Shown: piece by piece, positions 39,342 to 50,729 of the stretch | Numbering within the stretch: the stretch's first letter is position 1 | Layout: each line of letters opens with the position of its first letter | NCBI GenBank assembly: GCA_002633005.1 | Contig: NMRA01000596.1 | Coordinates: forward strand, 192,998 to 245,376 | Reading direction: 5' to 3' | DNA from: Phoronis australis | Lineage: Eukaryota; Phoronida; Phoronidae | DNA: 52,379 nt | Made by a program: the position numbers and the translations under genes | Notes under the pieces: model-generated | Told to the model about the DNA's origin: nothing | The model's database searches: none | Seen by the model: the letters and a program-made list of their open reading frames with translations, nothing else

Positions 39342-40040
39342 NNNNNNNNNNNNNNNNNNNNNNNNNNNNNNNNNNNNNNNNNNNNNNNNNNNNNNNNNNN
39401 NNNNNNNNNNNNNNNNNNNNNNNNNNNNNNNNNNNNNNNNNNNNNNNNNNNNNNNNNNNNNNNNNNNNNNNNNNNNNNNNNNNNNNNNNNNNNNNNNNNN
39501 NNNNNNNNNNNNNNNNNNNNNNNNNNNNNNNNNNNNNNNNNNNNNNNNNNNNNNNNNNNNNNNNNNNNNNNNNNNNNNNNNNNNNNNNNNNNNNNNNNNN
39601 NNNNNNNNNNNNNNNNNNNNNNNNNNNNNNNNNNNNNNNNNNNNNNNNNNNNNNNNNNNNNNNNNNNNNNNNNNNNNNNNNNNNNNNNNNNNNNNNNNNN
39701 NNNNNNNNNNNNNNNNNNNNNNNNNNNNNNNNNNNNNNNNNNNNNNNNNNNNNNNNNNNNNNNNNNNNNNNNNNNNNNNNNNNNNNNNNNNNNNNNNNNN
39801 NNNNNNNNNNNNNNNNNNNNNNNNNNNNNNNNNNNNNNNNNNNNNNNNNNNNNNNNNNNNNNNNNNNNNNNNNNNNNNNNNNNNNNNNNNNNNNNNNNNN
39901 NNNNNNNNNNNNNNNNNNNNNNNNNNNNNNNNNNNNNNNNNNNNNNNNNNNNNNNNNNNNNNNNNNNNNNNNNNNNNNNNNNNNNNNNNNNNNNNNNNNN
40001 NNNNNNNNNNNNNNNNNNNNNNNNNNNNNNNNNNNNNNNN
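39342..40040. other. Assembly gap (699 N)
   Basis: A run of unknown bases. Any reading frame crossing it is meaningless. Confidence 0.99.
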
Positions 40041-41068
40041 TTCAACATCATTTGTCGGCTTAGGACATGTCAAAAATGACGGGATATTATTCTGGAGCAG
40101 CATAACGGCTGTCGGCGCTACACACGCCATATCAACACCGTTTCCCCATTCTTAGCGGACAATTTCTTGAGCTATAGACTAAAGTAAATTTTACTCGACT
40201 GTGTGTGGTTTGTCGGGTAAAATGGCGGCTTGGAAACGCAGACGAAGGTGTGCCAAGAATGCTGCATTCTGATTGGTCAATTAAGCCGTCCGTCATAATC
40301 CTGGCGATAGGTCAATTGAAAGAACGATTTATACGTAAAATTTAGAAAAGCATGTTGTGACACCAAAACCTTGAAGCTCAATTGACTTGCAAAGAAAAAA
40401 CGATTTCAAAACTATTTCAACTATTTTTAAGCTGAGTGTAAGGTCAACTGAGTGGGATATTCACACTTAGAATATTCCTTATATTTTTGAACAAAATCAT
40501 AAACATTGTGCAACGTTGCCTTTTTATATCAGCTTTCATCAAAATTTATCAAAGTTAAATCTTCACCAAGTTCAAAATAGCCGATTGAACATGCACTTCA
40601 GTTCAGCGTACGTCGCCATGTTTTCGGTGCCGAAGGTTCAACGGGAATTGTGTGCACTTTTATCACTCAATAAGTAACATCTGCGTGGCTGATATCAAGT
40701 GAAAACTGTTGAATTGCTCAGAATAGTAGGTATAGATATTTTTCACTAAAATTTCATCGTAAATTATTGGTGAAAATAATTTATACACGGTTTTAAACTC
40801 GTAACTTATGTTGTTTCCGACTCAATAAAAAAATGACCCAAATTTTGCCACAAAATTGCAATAACTTTGCACTGCTTAACCCGATTTTGATAATTTTTTA
40901 ATTTTTACTGACTGGGATGCATTATCTTTCCGATTACATGGACTAGGCTAAAATTCAATTTCTTTTTTCCTCTAAAAATCCAGCATTTTCTTTGATTCCT
41001 GAAGTATTATCCAAGAAAAAAAAGACAAAAAAAAAATCATGGAGAACGCATCAAACGGGGAAAAACTG

Positions 41069-41140
41069 CAAGAACCACAGTCTCGAACCCACGACCTGGG
41101 GCTTAGAGCGCGCGTGCTTTACCACTACACCACCACAATT
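41069..41140 (-). other. tRNA-like sequence (SINE-type head), better copy
   Basis: On the - strand: A-box TGGTGTAGTGG (41122-41132) and B-box-like GGGTTCGAGAC (41080-41091), separated by a CACGCGCGCTCTAAGCCCCA anticodon-arm-like segment. The spacing is that of a tRNA. It is embedded in the repeat at 40955-41513 and is more intact than its partner at 28039. Confidence 0.55.
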
Positions 41141-41764
41141 TAACTACTAATTGGTACTAAGAGACCTACTTGTTTATGGTCCACAGCATTTGCGCGTGAA
41201 ACCAACTGCTTTTTGTTATGCTTATTACACGTTTTATATTTTGTGCAATCGGTTCTTAACAAATTTGTTGTATTTAAAATAGTCTTCAAATGCCCAAAAG
41301 ACCAAATCCGTTTTTCATGTTGGCAGTAATGACTGTATTGCTTTGAAAATCGTCTTAAGTTAAGGTTTGACAGAGAGAGAATTATGAGTTTCTGAGTGAT
41401 TCACTAAGACTTCGATTAAAATTCACATCTTACCAGCAGCTTCTGTTTTTTCATCATCACTCAGGTTCCATTTTCTTTAAAAAGTTAAGTAAATTTCCTT
41501 CATTGCACAGTGGAGCAGACGACGGAAACGGAGTCGTAGTTCGCAGCGCCACTGTCGGTCGCCTGGGATATCGCGGGAGAGCCTATACTTAGCCATAGTT
41601 CCGTTACGAATTTGACACTTGAAATTGGATCTGAGCCCCTCCCCCCCTCCCCAAACACTAAAACTGCACACATTTATATCTTGTTTCATCCGTATAATTT
41701 TAATTACCGAAGTTAATTAAAAAAATCAACATTTCCCTACGCTCTTGCTGTTGTATTTTTTTTT

Positions 41765-41818
41765 GCGGTAGCCAAGGGGGGGGGTGGGCCACCTGCCCCC
41801 CCCCCTAAATCCGCCTAT
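41765..41818. mobile_element. G/C-run element end of the GGCGGATTTAG type
   Basis: AGCCAAGGGGGGGGG...CCCCCCCTAAATCCGCC: a right end of the MITE family seen at 3315 and 36376, here with the terminal CATAGGCGGATTTAGG on the complementary strand. The left partner was not identified. Confidence 0.4.
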
Positions 41819-43012
41819 GATACTAGTAGTTTATAAATCCTAAATCGAGGGCAGTATTTATAAAAAGCAATCAAATATAGAACTCTATTTGTGCAGCTTT
41901 TCTCAAGTTATTAACAGAGAACTTATCATTTGAGTTAGCATCATTGTCTGGATCTTGTTCTTGATGTCTTATTAAACTGGAGACTCTAGTGTCTACTATA
42001 GTTGGAAGTGACCCGCAAGATAATATTTCTTTGTTGTGGAGGCGACCAGGCAAGGGGGAGGATGGGTGTTCCAACTACTTGGTTGATAAGCTTTAAATTT
42101 TCTTATGGTAATGCGAGTGAGTGCAGTAAATTTTATGAGTGAGTATTTTAGCCACTGTATCACAGAATGTGGGGGCATCTTACACCCAGTGTGGCAGTGA
42201 GCAATTCATTAAATGCTGCTTCCGGGAGTCCTGTTGCCCCCCCCCCCACATGTAGTCTCCCTGTAAGTAGTTTGTCCAAAGAGAGCATTATGTTCGCAAG
42301 GCAGAAATAACAAACATGAAGGTCGCTCTTCGATTGCGTCTCGCGATGAAAGTGCAAGTGTGAACTGAGCGTGTAGCTGATTATTACTGCTTCTTTGACT
42401 CTACACTTTCTGTTCACTCGGGCACTTGTGCTAGATTATTTGATTGTGTGCAATCTTATCTCCAACCTTATTTAACTTCTCAATAATCATTCATTTTGGG
42501 GTTCTCAATTATCTGGAAGTTGAAACACATAGAAAACTTCTTTTGGCTCTTCTATTTCCGAGGTACACAAATATGACGTCACAATGACATCACTGTTGTC
42601 AACAATATCATTAGCATGTGGTGGTTGCAGTAAAATTACATAGTTTCATGTATTGTTAATTAAATTTCAATAAGTAAGTTTAATTTTTATCAGTATGACA
42701 ATTTTAAGCAAGACTTTGAAAAGACGCATGTATAGTTTAATCAAAGGTTTGAATTCAAGATAATTTAGACACTCACAGTTCTTTAAATTACTGAATTACT
42801 GACTTTTTCGATCTATGGGATAAGTAGTCATACCAGTTGGGTCACTGTTTGTCCTCATGTTCAGTTAAACCAGGATATTTGTTCCTGGGAAAACTGTCTG
42901 TGTGGACGCAGCATCTACATTTGCCGTGTTTACTCATCAGTCATTTGGGTATTGTTTACTTAATAAAAACATGAACTTGTTTTTTATTTCAGAATAAAGA
43001 ATACTTGCAAAA
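41819..43012. other. Upstream flank of uricase
   Basis: No coding exon recognised. A good acceptor (TTTTTATTTCAG, ending 42992) lies 20 bases before the uricase ATG, so the 5' UTR is probably split and the promoter may lie further left. A poly-C run is at 42236-42247. Confidence 0.4.
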
Positions 43013-43130
43013 ATGGCGGGTACTTCAGACGACAGATTTGAGTTTGCGAGTAAAGGCTATGGAAAGAACAATGTTAAGCTGCTTCACATTCGACGAGATG
43101 GTCCAATACATCATATCCAAGAGGTTGAAG
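43013..43130 (+). CDS. UOX: Uricase exon 1 (coding)
   Basis: ATG at 43013 starts MAGTSDDRFEFASKGYGKNN and continues VKLLHIRRDGPIHHIQEVE. This ATG is chosen because the conserved FxxxGYGKxxVKxLHI block follows at once. The donor is GTATTT at 43131, phase 1. Confidence 0.93.
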
Positions 43131-46100
43131 GTATTTTCAATGTTTAGATCGAAGGGTATAATACGATTAACCTTTTCTTAAGGTGCCTACTAATCTTCTG
43201 GTTTACGCTTCTTTAAGGGTGTTTCTAAGCGACAAGTGTGAGATTTCAGCCATTTATTGTGATCCTATTTCAAGGAGAACAGTTGAACTATAGTAGTAAG
43301 AAATCTTCAAAATGCCAGCAGATCAACCGATAAGGGTCCTCTGACAAGTCAACTTGGAGAGCCCTGGTTTTAATTAACTGCAGACTGTGAACTCTCTTGA
43401 AACCCTGAAACCATCTCCGATTTGACTTAGGAGACGAATTGCATAATGATATGGCAGTGGTCTAAATCTAGTTTTTGTGTTTTAATGAAGTTTACGTAAT
43501 AGCCTTTAAAACATACTCTAAAATTATTGATCAGGGTACCTGGCACTGACGAGTATATATAATGCTACGGTTATAATTAATAATATTGTTATTATTTTTC
43601 AGTCAGTACTCAGCTTGAGCTGAACTCTACCTATGATTACATTGAAGGAGATAATCGTGACATTGTTGCGACTGACACACAGAAGAATACAGTCTATATC
43701 TTGGCCAAGAAGCATGGGGTGAGCGTGTCTGCAGTACACATTTCATCAATACACATGAATTATTGTTGTACTTTAAAAGGATACTGAACCCTGTTATGAT
43801 CTGTTTCCACCAATCCTCGTTCTGTCACCTGCTAATTCATCATTGGCGTCAATCTTCCAAGTTGAAGGTAGGAATCAATCAAAAAACCATACTCCCTATG
43901 TCACAGGTAGGACATTGTGGTCCTTGGTGGGTGGTCTTTTCCTCGCAATTGTGGGTCTCGATAGCTCATTAAGCAGACTTTGAAAGGCGTTTTCAAATTT
44001 TCCTCCAAACTTTTTATAGTTTTTATGGATGACGAAGCATTCTTTTGTTTCTGAGAAGTTGATGGGAAAGTCGTTTTTAGTGTCTGTTGATAGGCCAAAA
44101 CCGGGGTTGGTATCTTTTTAAGAAATCCCAGTCTCACCTGTACACAATATCATTCTTAGTCAGGAGCCCACTGACAATCTCATCACTTCACAGACTAAGA
44201 GATCCCGTTCTTGTCAACGCAACATACCATTCTTGTTTTAAGAAGTCACAATCTCACCAATACACAAATGAATATCATTCTTGTTTTTAAGAAGCCACTT
44301 TGCCATCTCAGTACTCAGTATTTTTGATTTAAGATGCCATGATCTCATCAACAGATCACCGAATATCATTCTTGTTCAAGCCAGAATCTCATCAATACAT
44401 TCAAGTTATTGGTCTCCTCGTTATATAGAGAAGCTTTGCCCGCAAATTATGAGTATTCTTGAGTAAGCAACAGTTTATAAATTCGCATTAGCCAAAATAT
44501 GGCAGATAACTATTTGTTCTGGTCTTCGCCCAACTTATTTTGAAACCTGCCACTCAAACCTGGCATCAAGTGGCGTGGAAAAAAGAATTCTGGGCCATTT
44601 CAACTCCAACCACTAGATGGGGCTACGGCTGATGTCTGCTTGCCACCAGACCCCACTAAGAGAAATCATTTATTGAGTCAACATACAGGATGAAGTAGTC
44701 CCTCGTGTGTATTTGCAATTGTCAGATTTTAAATCCACAAAATAGTAAATTATGTGAGGACTTTATATGAGTTACCTTGACTATTACATTCATTTGAAAA
44801 CTGCTGTATACATGGTTAAAAAAGACACAAAAATCATTCTGATTTGGAATGTGGTTATGCTCGAGGGATGCCTGCTTTTCCACAAGTGAAACTTTGGCAC
44901 ATATGTCTTCATACAAACAAAGCAAAAACATTTTTTTTTTTGAAAAAAATGCATCATTTTTGATATTTATGTAACTTACCTAAATTCACGGTTCACTGAT
45001 GCTTTCAGGTTAAGACAATTGAGAGGTTTGCGCTTCAGCTAGCAGAGCACTTTCTGATGCGGTATAGCCATGTGATCAGGGTCAAGATCACTGTACAGCT
45101 GTATCCATGGCGGCGGATTACCCAGGAAGAGGTGGGAGGCTTACGCAAAAATGCCTGTTCTTGCTTTGATTATCGGGCTTTAGACTGTTGAAGCGAGCTC
45201 TAGCGTTAATCTGCACTTATCTCCCGAGATTTTTGAAGACATTGAGAAAACATTTTATGTTTCGGCTGACTGTATATTGTTATTTTGTATTTTTTGTTTT
45301 CTTAGGCAGTATAAGTTTGCTCGAAAATTTACTCAGACTGAGTAGATTACCATGTTTTGGAGACCACTAAAATGTACTTAGCCAAAATTACTCGAAATCT
45401 TATTAAGTAATTTTAAGTATTTCAGAAGGAAAGTGGGACCATCATTAATTCTTGAGTAAAATCTCTACAGCAAGTTTGGGAAAATTACTTGAAAATTGCA
45501 AAACCTTGCATACTCAATGTATCGTGCTATTGTTTTGAAGCCTTAAATTCACAATTCGATGTCTCATTATACTTTGCGTGTGTGTTAATTAGAATATTGC
45601 AATAAGTAGGAATATAAAAAATTTATTTACAAGGTACATGTACATACCGTGCACCTCTTTATTAAAAATTAGCAGACGACAATTCTTTTCACACCTCCTC
45701 TAATGGAAACTTCAAATTTGTTTACTGGGTTGTGGATGCACTTATTGTTGAGCAACTCGAGAACAGTTCTCGAGTCTTGAGTTCATATTGACTGTACTTA
45801 TCAATAAAAGTGGTAGGTGCCATTTTCCTAGTATTTTCAAGTCTGTTTTTTTTTGACATCCATATCCCTATCGGCCAAATTACTCTTAAGAAATTGGTAG
45901 ATGTGTTCTTACTTGGTAAAGCATGACCTCAATGATTTTTGGACAGTTTTGACTTCTGTCAAAGAAGTTCTGTGGTGCCCATTAGCGTCTGTTCTGCTGT
46001 TTTCGCATCCATAGCTGTTAACCCTTAAACCCCTGCCAGATCTTTGTGAAATTTGACAACGGATGACAATATTACTTTTGGACATATTTGACTAGCACCC

Positions 46101-46925
46101 AGTTTATTTTTTTTGCGATCTTGGCAGGTTTGTTCCCACTGTGGAAAGCATTTCTGACTTGCTGTGCACCCTCTAGAGGCTATTTTAATTTACTAGCATT
46201 GCTCCCTTTAGTGGGAATATTTGACAGTAATCATCCCTTGTATCTGTGATGCGATGCACACGGTGGCCACATATCAACACTTCGCAATGTTCTTGTGGAC
46301 TGTAATGCTTCTTTATTTTTCTAGGATGACAGAGAACACAATCATGCCTTTATATTTTCCCCGGAAGCCATGCGTTACTGTGAGGTTGAGCAGCTGAGGC
46401 ATGGTAATGTTGTGAATTTGTCTTGTACTCTTGTGCATTATACTGTATTGCTGTGCTGTGCAGTGTGGAGTAGCTAAGACATGGTTAAGGCCAAAGAAAA
46501 TTGCATCTGACTGGCTTTGAAATATTAGCCTCATTGTTTAAAGATAAGACTCCCACGTGCATCATATTTAGCGAAGTTCTTTTTCATTCAAAAGCTACAC
46601 AAAAGGAATTAGACGGCCACCTCCTTTATGGCTTCAATTTGACTTGATGTTGAAGAGCCCTGCTATGGGTGGCGCTGAATATCGTGTAGCAGCACGACTC
46701 ATTTCAATACTGGAAATTGTCCTCTGATGTTGCAGGTAAACCTCAGGTTATGTCTGGCCTCAGTGGACTACGTGTACTGAAGACAACACAGTCTGCCTTT
46801 GTGGGTTTCCACCGAGACGAGTACACCACTCTTCCCGATGCCCACGATCGCTGCTTCTCGACGGTGGTCGACGCAAAATGGTGGTACGACAGATTTGATG
46901 ACAGCACGATGTTCTGCCGCAACTG
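43013..46925 (+). CDS. UOX: Uricase (urate oxidase), first five coding exons
   Basis: Uricase oxidises urate to 5-hydroxyisourate in peroxisomes without cofactor. The coding exons, 43013-43130, 43603-43718, 45009-45131, 46325-46403 and 46736-46925, join in one frame (about 209 codons, phases 1,0,0,1,2). The catalytic Lys (GYGKNNVK, residue 18) and Thr (VATDTQKNT, residue 63) are present. So are HFLMRYSHVIR, QLYPWRRI, HAFIFSP, CEVEQLRHG, LRVLKTTQSAFVGF and DRCFST with the substrate-binding Arg. The last roughly 90 residues were not found before 52379 and should lie past the window. They would carry the remaining active-site Gln and His and the SRL-type peroxisomal signal. Intron 5 is then longer than 5.4 kb, against 0.3-1.3 kb for the others. 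No disabling change is seen in the visible part. Confidence 0.95.
43603..43718 (+). CDS. UOX: Uricase exon 2 (coding)
   Basis: Acceptor ttttcag ending 43602. It encodes STQLELNSTYDYIEGDNRDI then VATDTQKNTVYILAKKHG, carrying the TDxxKNT catalytic block. The donor is GTGAGC at 43719, phase 0. Confidence 0.94.
44105..44425. repeat. Degenerate ~60-70 bp tandem repeat in uricase intron 2
   Basis: AATATCATTCTTG(TTTT)AAGAA and CACAATCTCACCAATACA recur four to five times, with irregular spacing. Confidence 0.7.
45009..45131 (+). CDS. UOX: Uricase exon 3 (coding)
   Basis: Acceptor tttcag ending 45008. It encodes VKTIERFALQLAEHFLMRYS then HVIRVKITVQLYPWRRITQE. The donor is GTGGGA at 45132, phase 0. 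Confidence 0.93.
45950..46215 (+). repeat. Modular repeat fragment, copy E, in uricase intron 3
   Basis: GACAACGGATGAC, GTGAAATTTG, CACCCTCTAGAGGCTATTTT (46168) and CCCTTTAGTGGGAATATTT (46196) are module words of the family at 47453-48238. It has no terminal hairpins and is an old fragment. Confidence 0.5.
46325..46403 (+). CDS. UOX: Uricase exon 4 (coding)
   Basis: Acceptor ttctag ending 46324. It encodes DDREHNHAFIFSPEAMRYCE then VEQLRH, matching [21 protein letters not shown] in mammals. The donor is GTAATG at 46404, phase 1. Confidence 0.94.
46736..46925 (+). CDS. UOX: Uricase exon 5 (coding)
   Basis: Acceptor gttgcag ending 46735. It encodes GKPQVMSGLSGLRVLKTTQS, AFVGFHRDEYTTLPDAHDRC and FSTVVDAKWWYDRF. 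The donor GTATGT is at 46926, phase 2. The following exon was not found in the window. Confidence 0.94.
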
Positions 46926-47452
46926 GTATGTTTTTCTCGGACGTCGTGAGTGCTTAAAGCACCATGCAGCACCAGTTTGAAATTGAACCACTTTGTGCTG
47001 GATTTTCCGTTTGTAGAAACAATTATTTATGTTGATTGAACTCCATTTTGTCCATAATATAAATGTCTAAAAATTTTAGTGCTAAACTGCTAATTTGACT
47101 TAATGAAACGCATTGCAAAAGGGCTCCACCCTGTAAAAATTGATGTGTTGTTTTCACATAGTTCTGCTGAAAAACACTCTCAGTCCTGGGTAAGGCTGTT
47201 TTATTCTAGTACTATGGCTCACAGAGTTAAATAGCAGATTTGACTGAAGCAGTTGTGTGCTATGAAGTCAACTAAGAACAAGAGGGGCCAGCTGGCTATA
47301 GGTCAGTAGCAATGAGGTCAACGAAGAACAAAAGGGGCAGCAGGCAATAGGAGTAATGAGGTCAACTGTAATCAAAAGGGGGCAGCAGGCTATAGGAGTA
47401 ATTGGGTCACTCGTAGGGGAAACCTAAACAATTTGAGCTATCCAGGTGATTG

Positions 47453-48238
47453 TTATGCGCCCACATATTTATATGTGGACGCATTATGCCGTCATCTCTG
47501 TCCGTCCGTCCGGGCGGCGTCCGTCCGGCGTCTGGCGTCCAGCGTCCGCTGCTCTATCTCCAAAACCCTTTGACATACGTTCATGAAATTTGGCACATAT
47601 GTTCCATTCATGAATGGGACGGCATGTGCGAACTTTCGGACGGATCCGNACTACCAGTGTGTCCCCTAGTGGCAATTTTGAATTTTTTATTTTACCTCTG
47701 TATCTTCAAAGTACCTCTAGGGATTTTCATAAAGTTTGGCCGATAGGCATCTATCAGTGAGTTGACGCTATCGTTTGGTTTTCGGTTTGATTCATGGTAT
47801 TTTGCACCACCTAGCCAGTGGCCATTTTTACTGTTTTCGAGTCTTGTTAATTGGCGTCTCCCCCTCTGTCAACCAAACCACTCTTAAGGATGGTTGTGGA
47901 AACTGGCGTGTATGTTACTATTGTAAAGAGGAAGTCTGATGATGATTTTCCGACGACTTCATCTACTGTGGTGCCTCTTAGTGGAAGTTACGTTTTTTGC
48001 GCCCATAGCCTCCAAGCTGCAATTTCATTTTTTTTTTGTTTTCCTTGGTTTCTCAGAAGTTCCTTGACGGAATTTTATGAAATTTAGTAATTAGCTTTGA
48101 TGACAAGTACCAGTTTTTGGATGGATTCAACATATTTGCACCATCTAGCAGCCATTTTTATGTTCCAAATAAACACCCCTAGAAGCCCACCGTTTGCGGT
48201 GCATTCGTGGGCACATTTCAACGCTCCGCGTTGCTCTT
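47453..48238 (+). mobile_element. Modular ~150-bp repeat element, copy A (both ends present)
   Basis: The most complete copy. The left end TTATGCGCCCACATATTTAT forms a hairpin (47457-47482, stem CCACATA/TATGTGG), followed by GTCCGTCC/GGCGTCC repeats. Four modules have cores near 47670, 47818, 47983 and 48150. The right end has GTGGGCACAT (the inverse of the left ATGCGCCCAC), then the hairpin CAACGC-TCC-GCGTTG (48219-48233) and CTCTT. Nothing is encoded, so it is non-autonomous. It lies in uricase intron 5. Confidence 0.8.
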
Positions 48239-49258
48239 GTGTTTGTGTTTAAATGGTTTATGTATACTTCAAATCAATTTGACTGTACTCAATCTTCTAA
48301 AATTCCAAACTGCAAAATTCATTTTAGGTGTACCCAGTTAGGAACTTGGTATTTAGCAATGTTTGAGCACAGCCAAAATGGATTTGAGTGTAAGTTAGTC
48401 AAAAGGAGGATTATTTGTTCAATGCTTATTCAACCAACTTACTTTCCACATTACTCAGTCCTCGACAGATTCGTTTTTCAACTGCATAATTGATTATCTT
48501 CACATCTAGTTTAGGTGAACCCATATTTGTATGAGTGAGTGCCTTTTAGCAAATATTTGATGACATGGTGCATACTGAGTGGACTCAATCTCAGAAAGGT
48601 ATTAGACACACTGAAACCTCATTTTTTTGTTTTCCTCACAAACTGCAGGTAGATGAATTAACGGCAACATGAAGTTATAATAACTTAATTATGCTGAGTG
48701 AAAACGCAGTGTGATAAGACCCGAGAGGAAGGGTCACAAATGAAACACCTGAATATCTAATGGCCATTTGTCTCGGAGTCTGATACTAGCTTCCAAGAAT
48801 GAGCAAATGAGCTAATTCTAAAGCAATAACGAACTCCCAGAGCATTAGACAGTTCATACAGATTTTATAACAGTAAGTACCGTAGTCAAAATCAACAGTT
48901 GACTTTTTGACAGAAAGCACTAACTTTAATCACACCTTTAAAGCCAACTATGAGTTTTTGAACATAAATGAGACTATCTTAGCTTAGATGTATACATGGT
49001 AGAACCAATGACCTAAATATACCTTAGCTCACTGGTAGAACATTGTCTGGTGACCAAGAGAGTGGACCTGATGAGTTTGTGTGCAATCGGTATCTTCAAC
49101 TACTCAGAAAAAATACTTAATAGTAAAAACAAGCAGTTCCCTTTGATTAGCACTGTCTTAAGGTTTTGAACAGACATCATAGTATTTCAATTAAACTATC
49201 AAGGTGGATTGAAAAAAGACTTACAAAATTATATGTCAAACATCAAGGTATGTTGATA
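48239..49258. other. Uricase intron 5, no recognised feature
   Basis: No exon matching the uricase C-terminus and no repeated segment was recognised. Confidence 0.4.
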
Positions 49259-49835
49259 TATGAACATTGTAACCTTAACAGATTACCGTATTTATTATTC
49301 CTGTATAGTATCCATATTCCATCCTATCATGTAAACTTGTCCTAGATAGCTTCATAACCTTATGAACAGAATACCACCTAGCTGCCTTGCCTGGAACACT
49401 CACAGTATATCAAAGTAGTTCAAATCTGTGTCCTAAATGCTGACAATATAAAACCAATCAGTTAGATAGGATACCACTAGTCAGTATTTAGGAATGGGAA
49501 CATTCTAATTTTAGCACCAATACCAAGGTCATTGTAACTGAGTACTNTATGAACATTGTAACTTTAACAGATTACCGTATTTATTATTCCTGTATAGTAT
49601 CCAGATTCCATCCTATCATGTAAACTTGTCCTAGATAGCTTCATAACCTCATGAACAGAATACCACCTAGCCGCCTTGCCTGGAACACTCACAGTATATC
49701 AAAGTAGTTCAAATCTGTGTCCTAAATGCTGACAATACAAAACCAATCAGTTAGATAGGATACCACTAGTCAGTATTTAGGAATGGGAACATTCTAATTT
49801 TAGCACCAATACCAATTTCATTGTAACTGAGTACT
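49259..49835. repeat. 289-bp tandem duplication with N at the junction
   Basis: 49259-49546 and 49548-49835 are near identical (a few single-base differences, for example CCATATT/CCAGATT and AAGGTCATT/ATTTCATT). They are separated by one N at 49547. This looks like two alleles joined in assembly. Confidence 0.9.
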
Positions 49836-50729
49836 GTAAATGCATTGTTAATAGACTGAGGACTGATGTAAACAAAGATTACACTGGCAGTGTCTCACAC
49901 TGTGGTGTAGACCACATAAACAAAGTCAAATTGAAGCTAGAAACACTCTGGATTTGAGCTCACATTGGCAATCAGAATTTTTGCCTTCATTCCATCACAT
50001 AGCTTGCTACACTGAAGTTAGGTTTTATCAAAGTAATGTGTCATAGATACCTAGCACGAAATTGAAAGTTTTTGCAGAATTTTTGCCGTAAGTCATCGGG
50101 AAAGAAAAATTTTTCACTTCTGGTAAGGATTTCTTTGACTCTCAGTTTTACTTTTATATTTCCCTCTATCTCACTGGTAAAGCATCAGCTTTTATGTAAA
50201 AATGAGGGTCAATAAGCAAATTGTGCGATTAGTTGGAAAAACATTTTGTTATTGAGACAATTTAATAGCAGCTGTGTTAAGACAATAATATTTTAAATAA
50301 AATATGTTCACAGTTTATTAAGAATGTCTTGGATGTAACTTTCAAGTATCTTACCACTTCATATCCGGAATACTGGCAGTGTTTTGCAAACTTCGAATAA
50401 AAATCAATTGTCCTTCAAAATGCTCTCAGTGTTTCAAAAGGACATTACACCAATCATATTATAACAAAAACTTCCAAGTAATTACTGTAAAGAGCAAGGA
50501 ACTGTTTTCCGTTTGTTGAATGGTTATCCAACAACTTACCAAAAATAAGATATCAAATTCATGAAGCTATCGAGTTTCATGAACAAAGGTAATTCCTTGA
50601 TTGGTTGAGTAACAATGGATAGATATCCTCAGATGACTGTGTCCCGTCTGTATGCATCATCCCCTCTTGGTATGGTATAGGGGAATTCCACAATAGTTTT
50701 GTAGGTAACGGAGGGGGCAAATTTATTTA
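49836..50729. other. Uricase intron 5, no recognised feature
   Basis: A/T-rich; no exon, tRNA-like or repeat signal recognised. Confidence 0.4.

Larger units (their letters stand above)
39150..41513 (-). mobile_element. Composite repeat with tRNA-like core and hAT-like end, copy 2
   Basis: Begins with the terminus CAGTGGCGGATCTAGGATA at 39150 and contains, at 40955-41513, the 550-bp segment found reversed at 27665-28215. The 1.1 kb before that segment and the 699 unknown bases are extra relative to copy 1. No transposase frame is visible, though the gap could hide part of one. Confidence 0.5.

Noticed and set aside
39011-40130. Several long frames crossing the N gap
   Set aside because: Most of their length is unknown bases. 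They are artefacts of reading N as open sequence.
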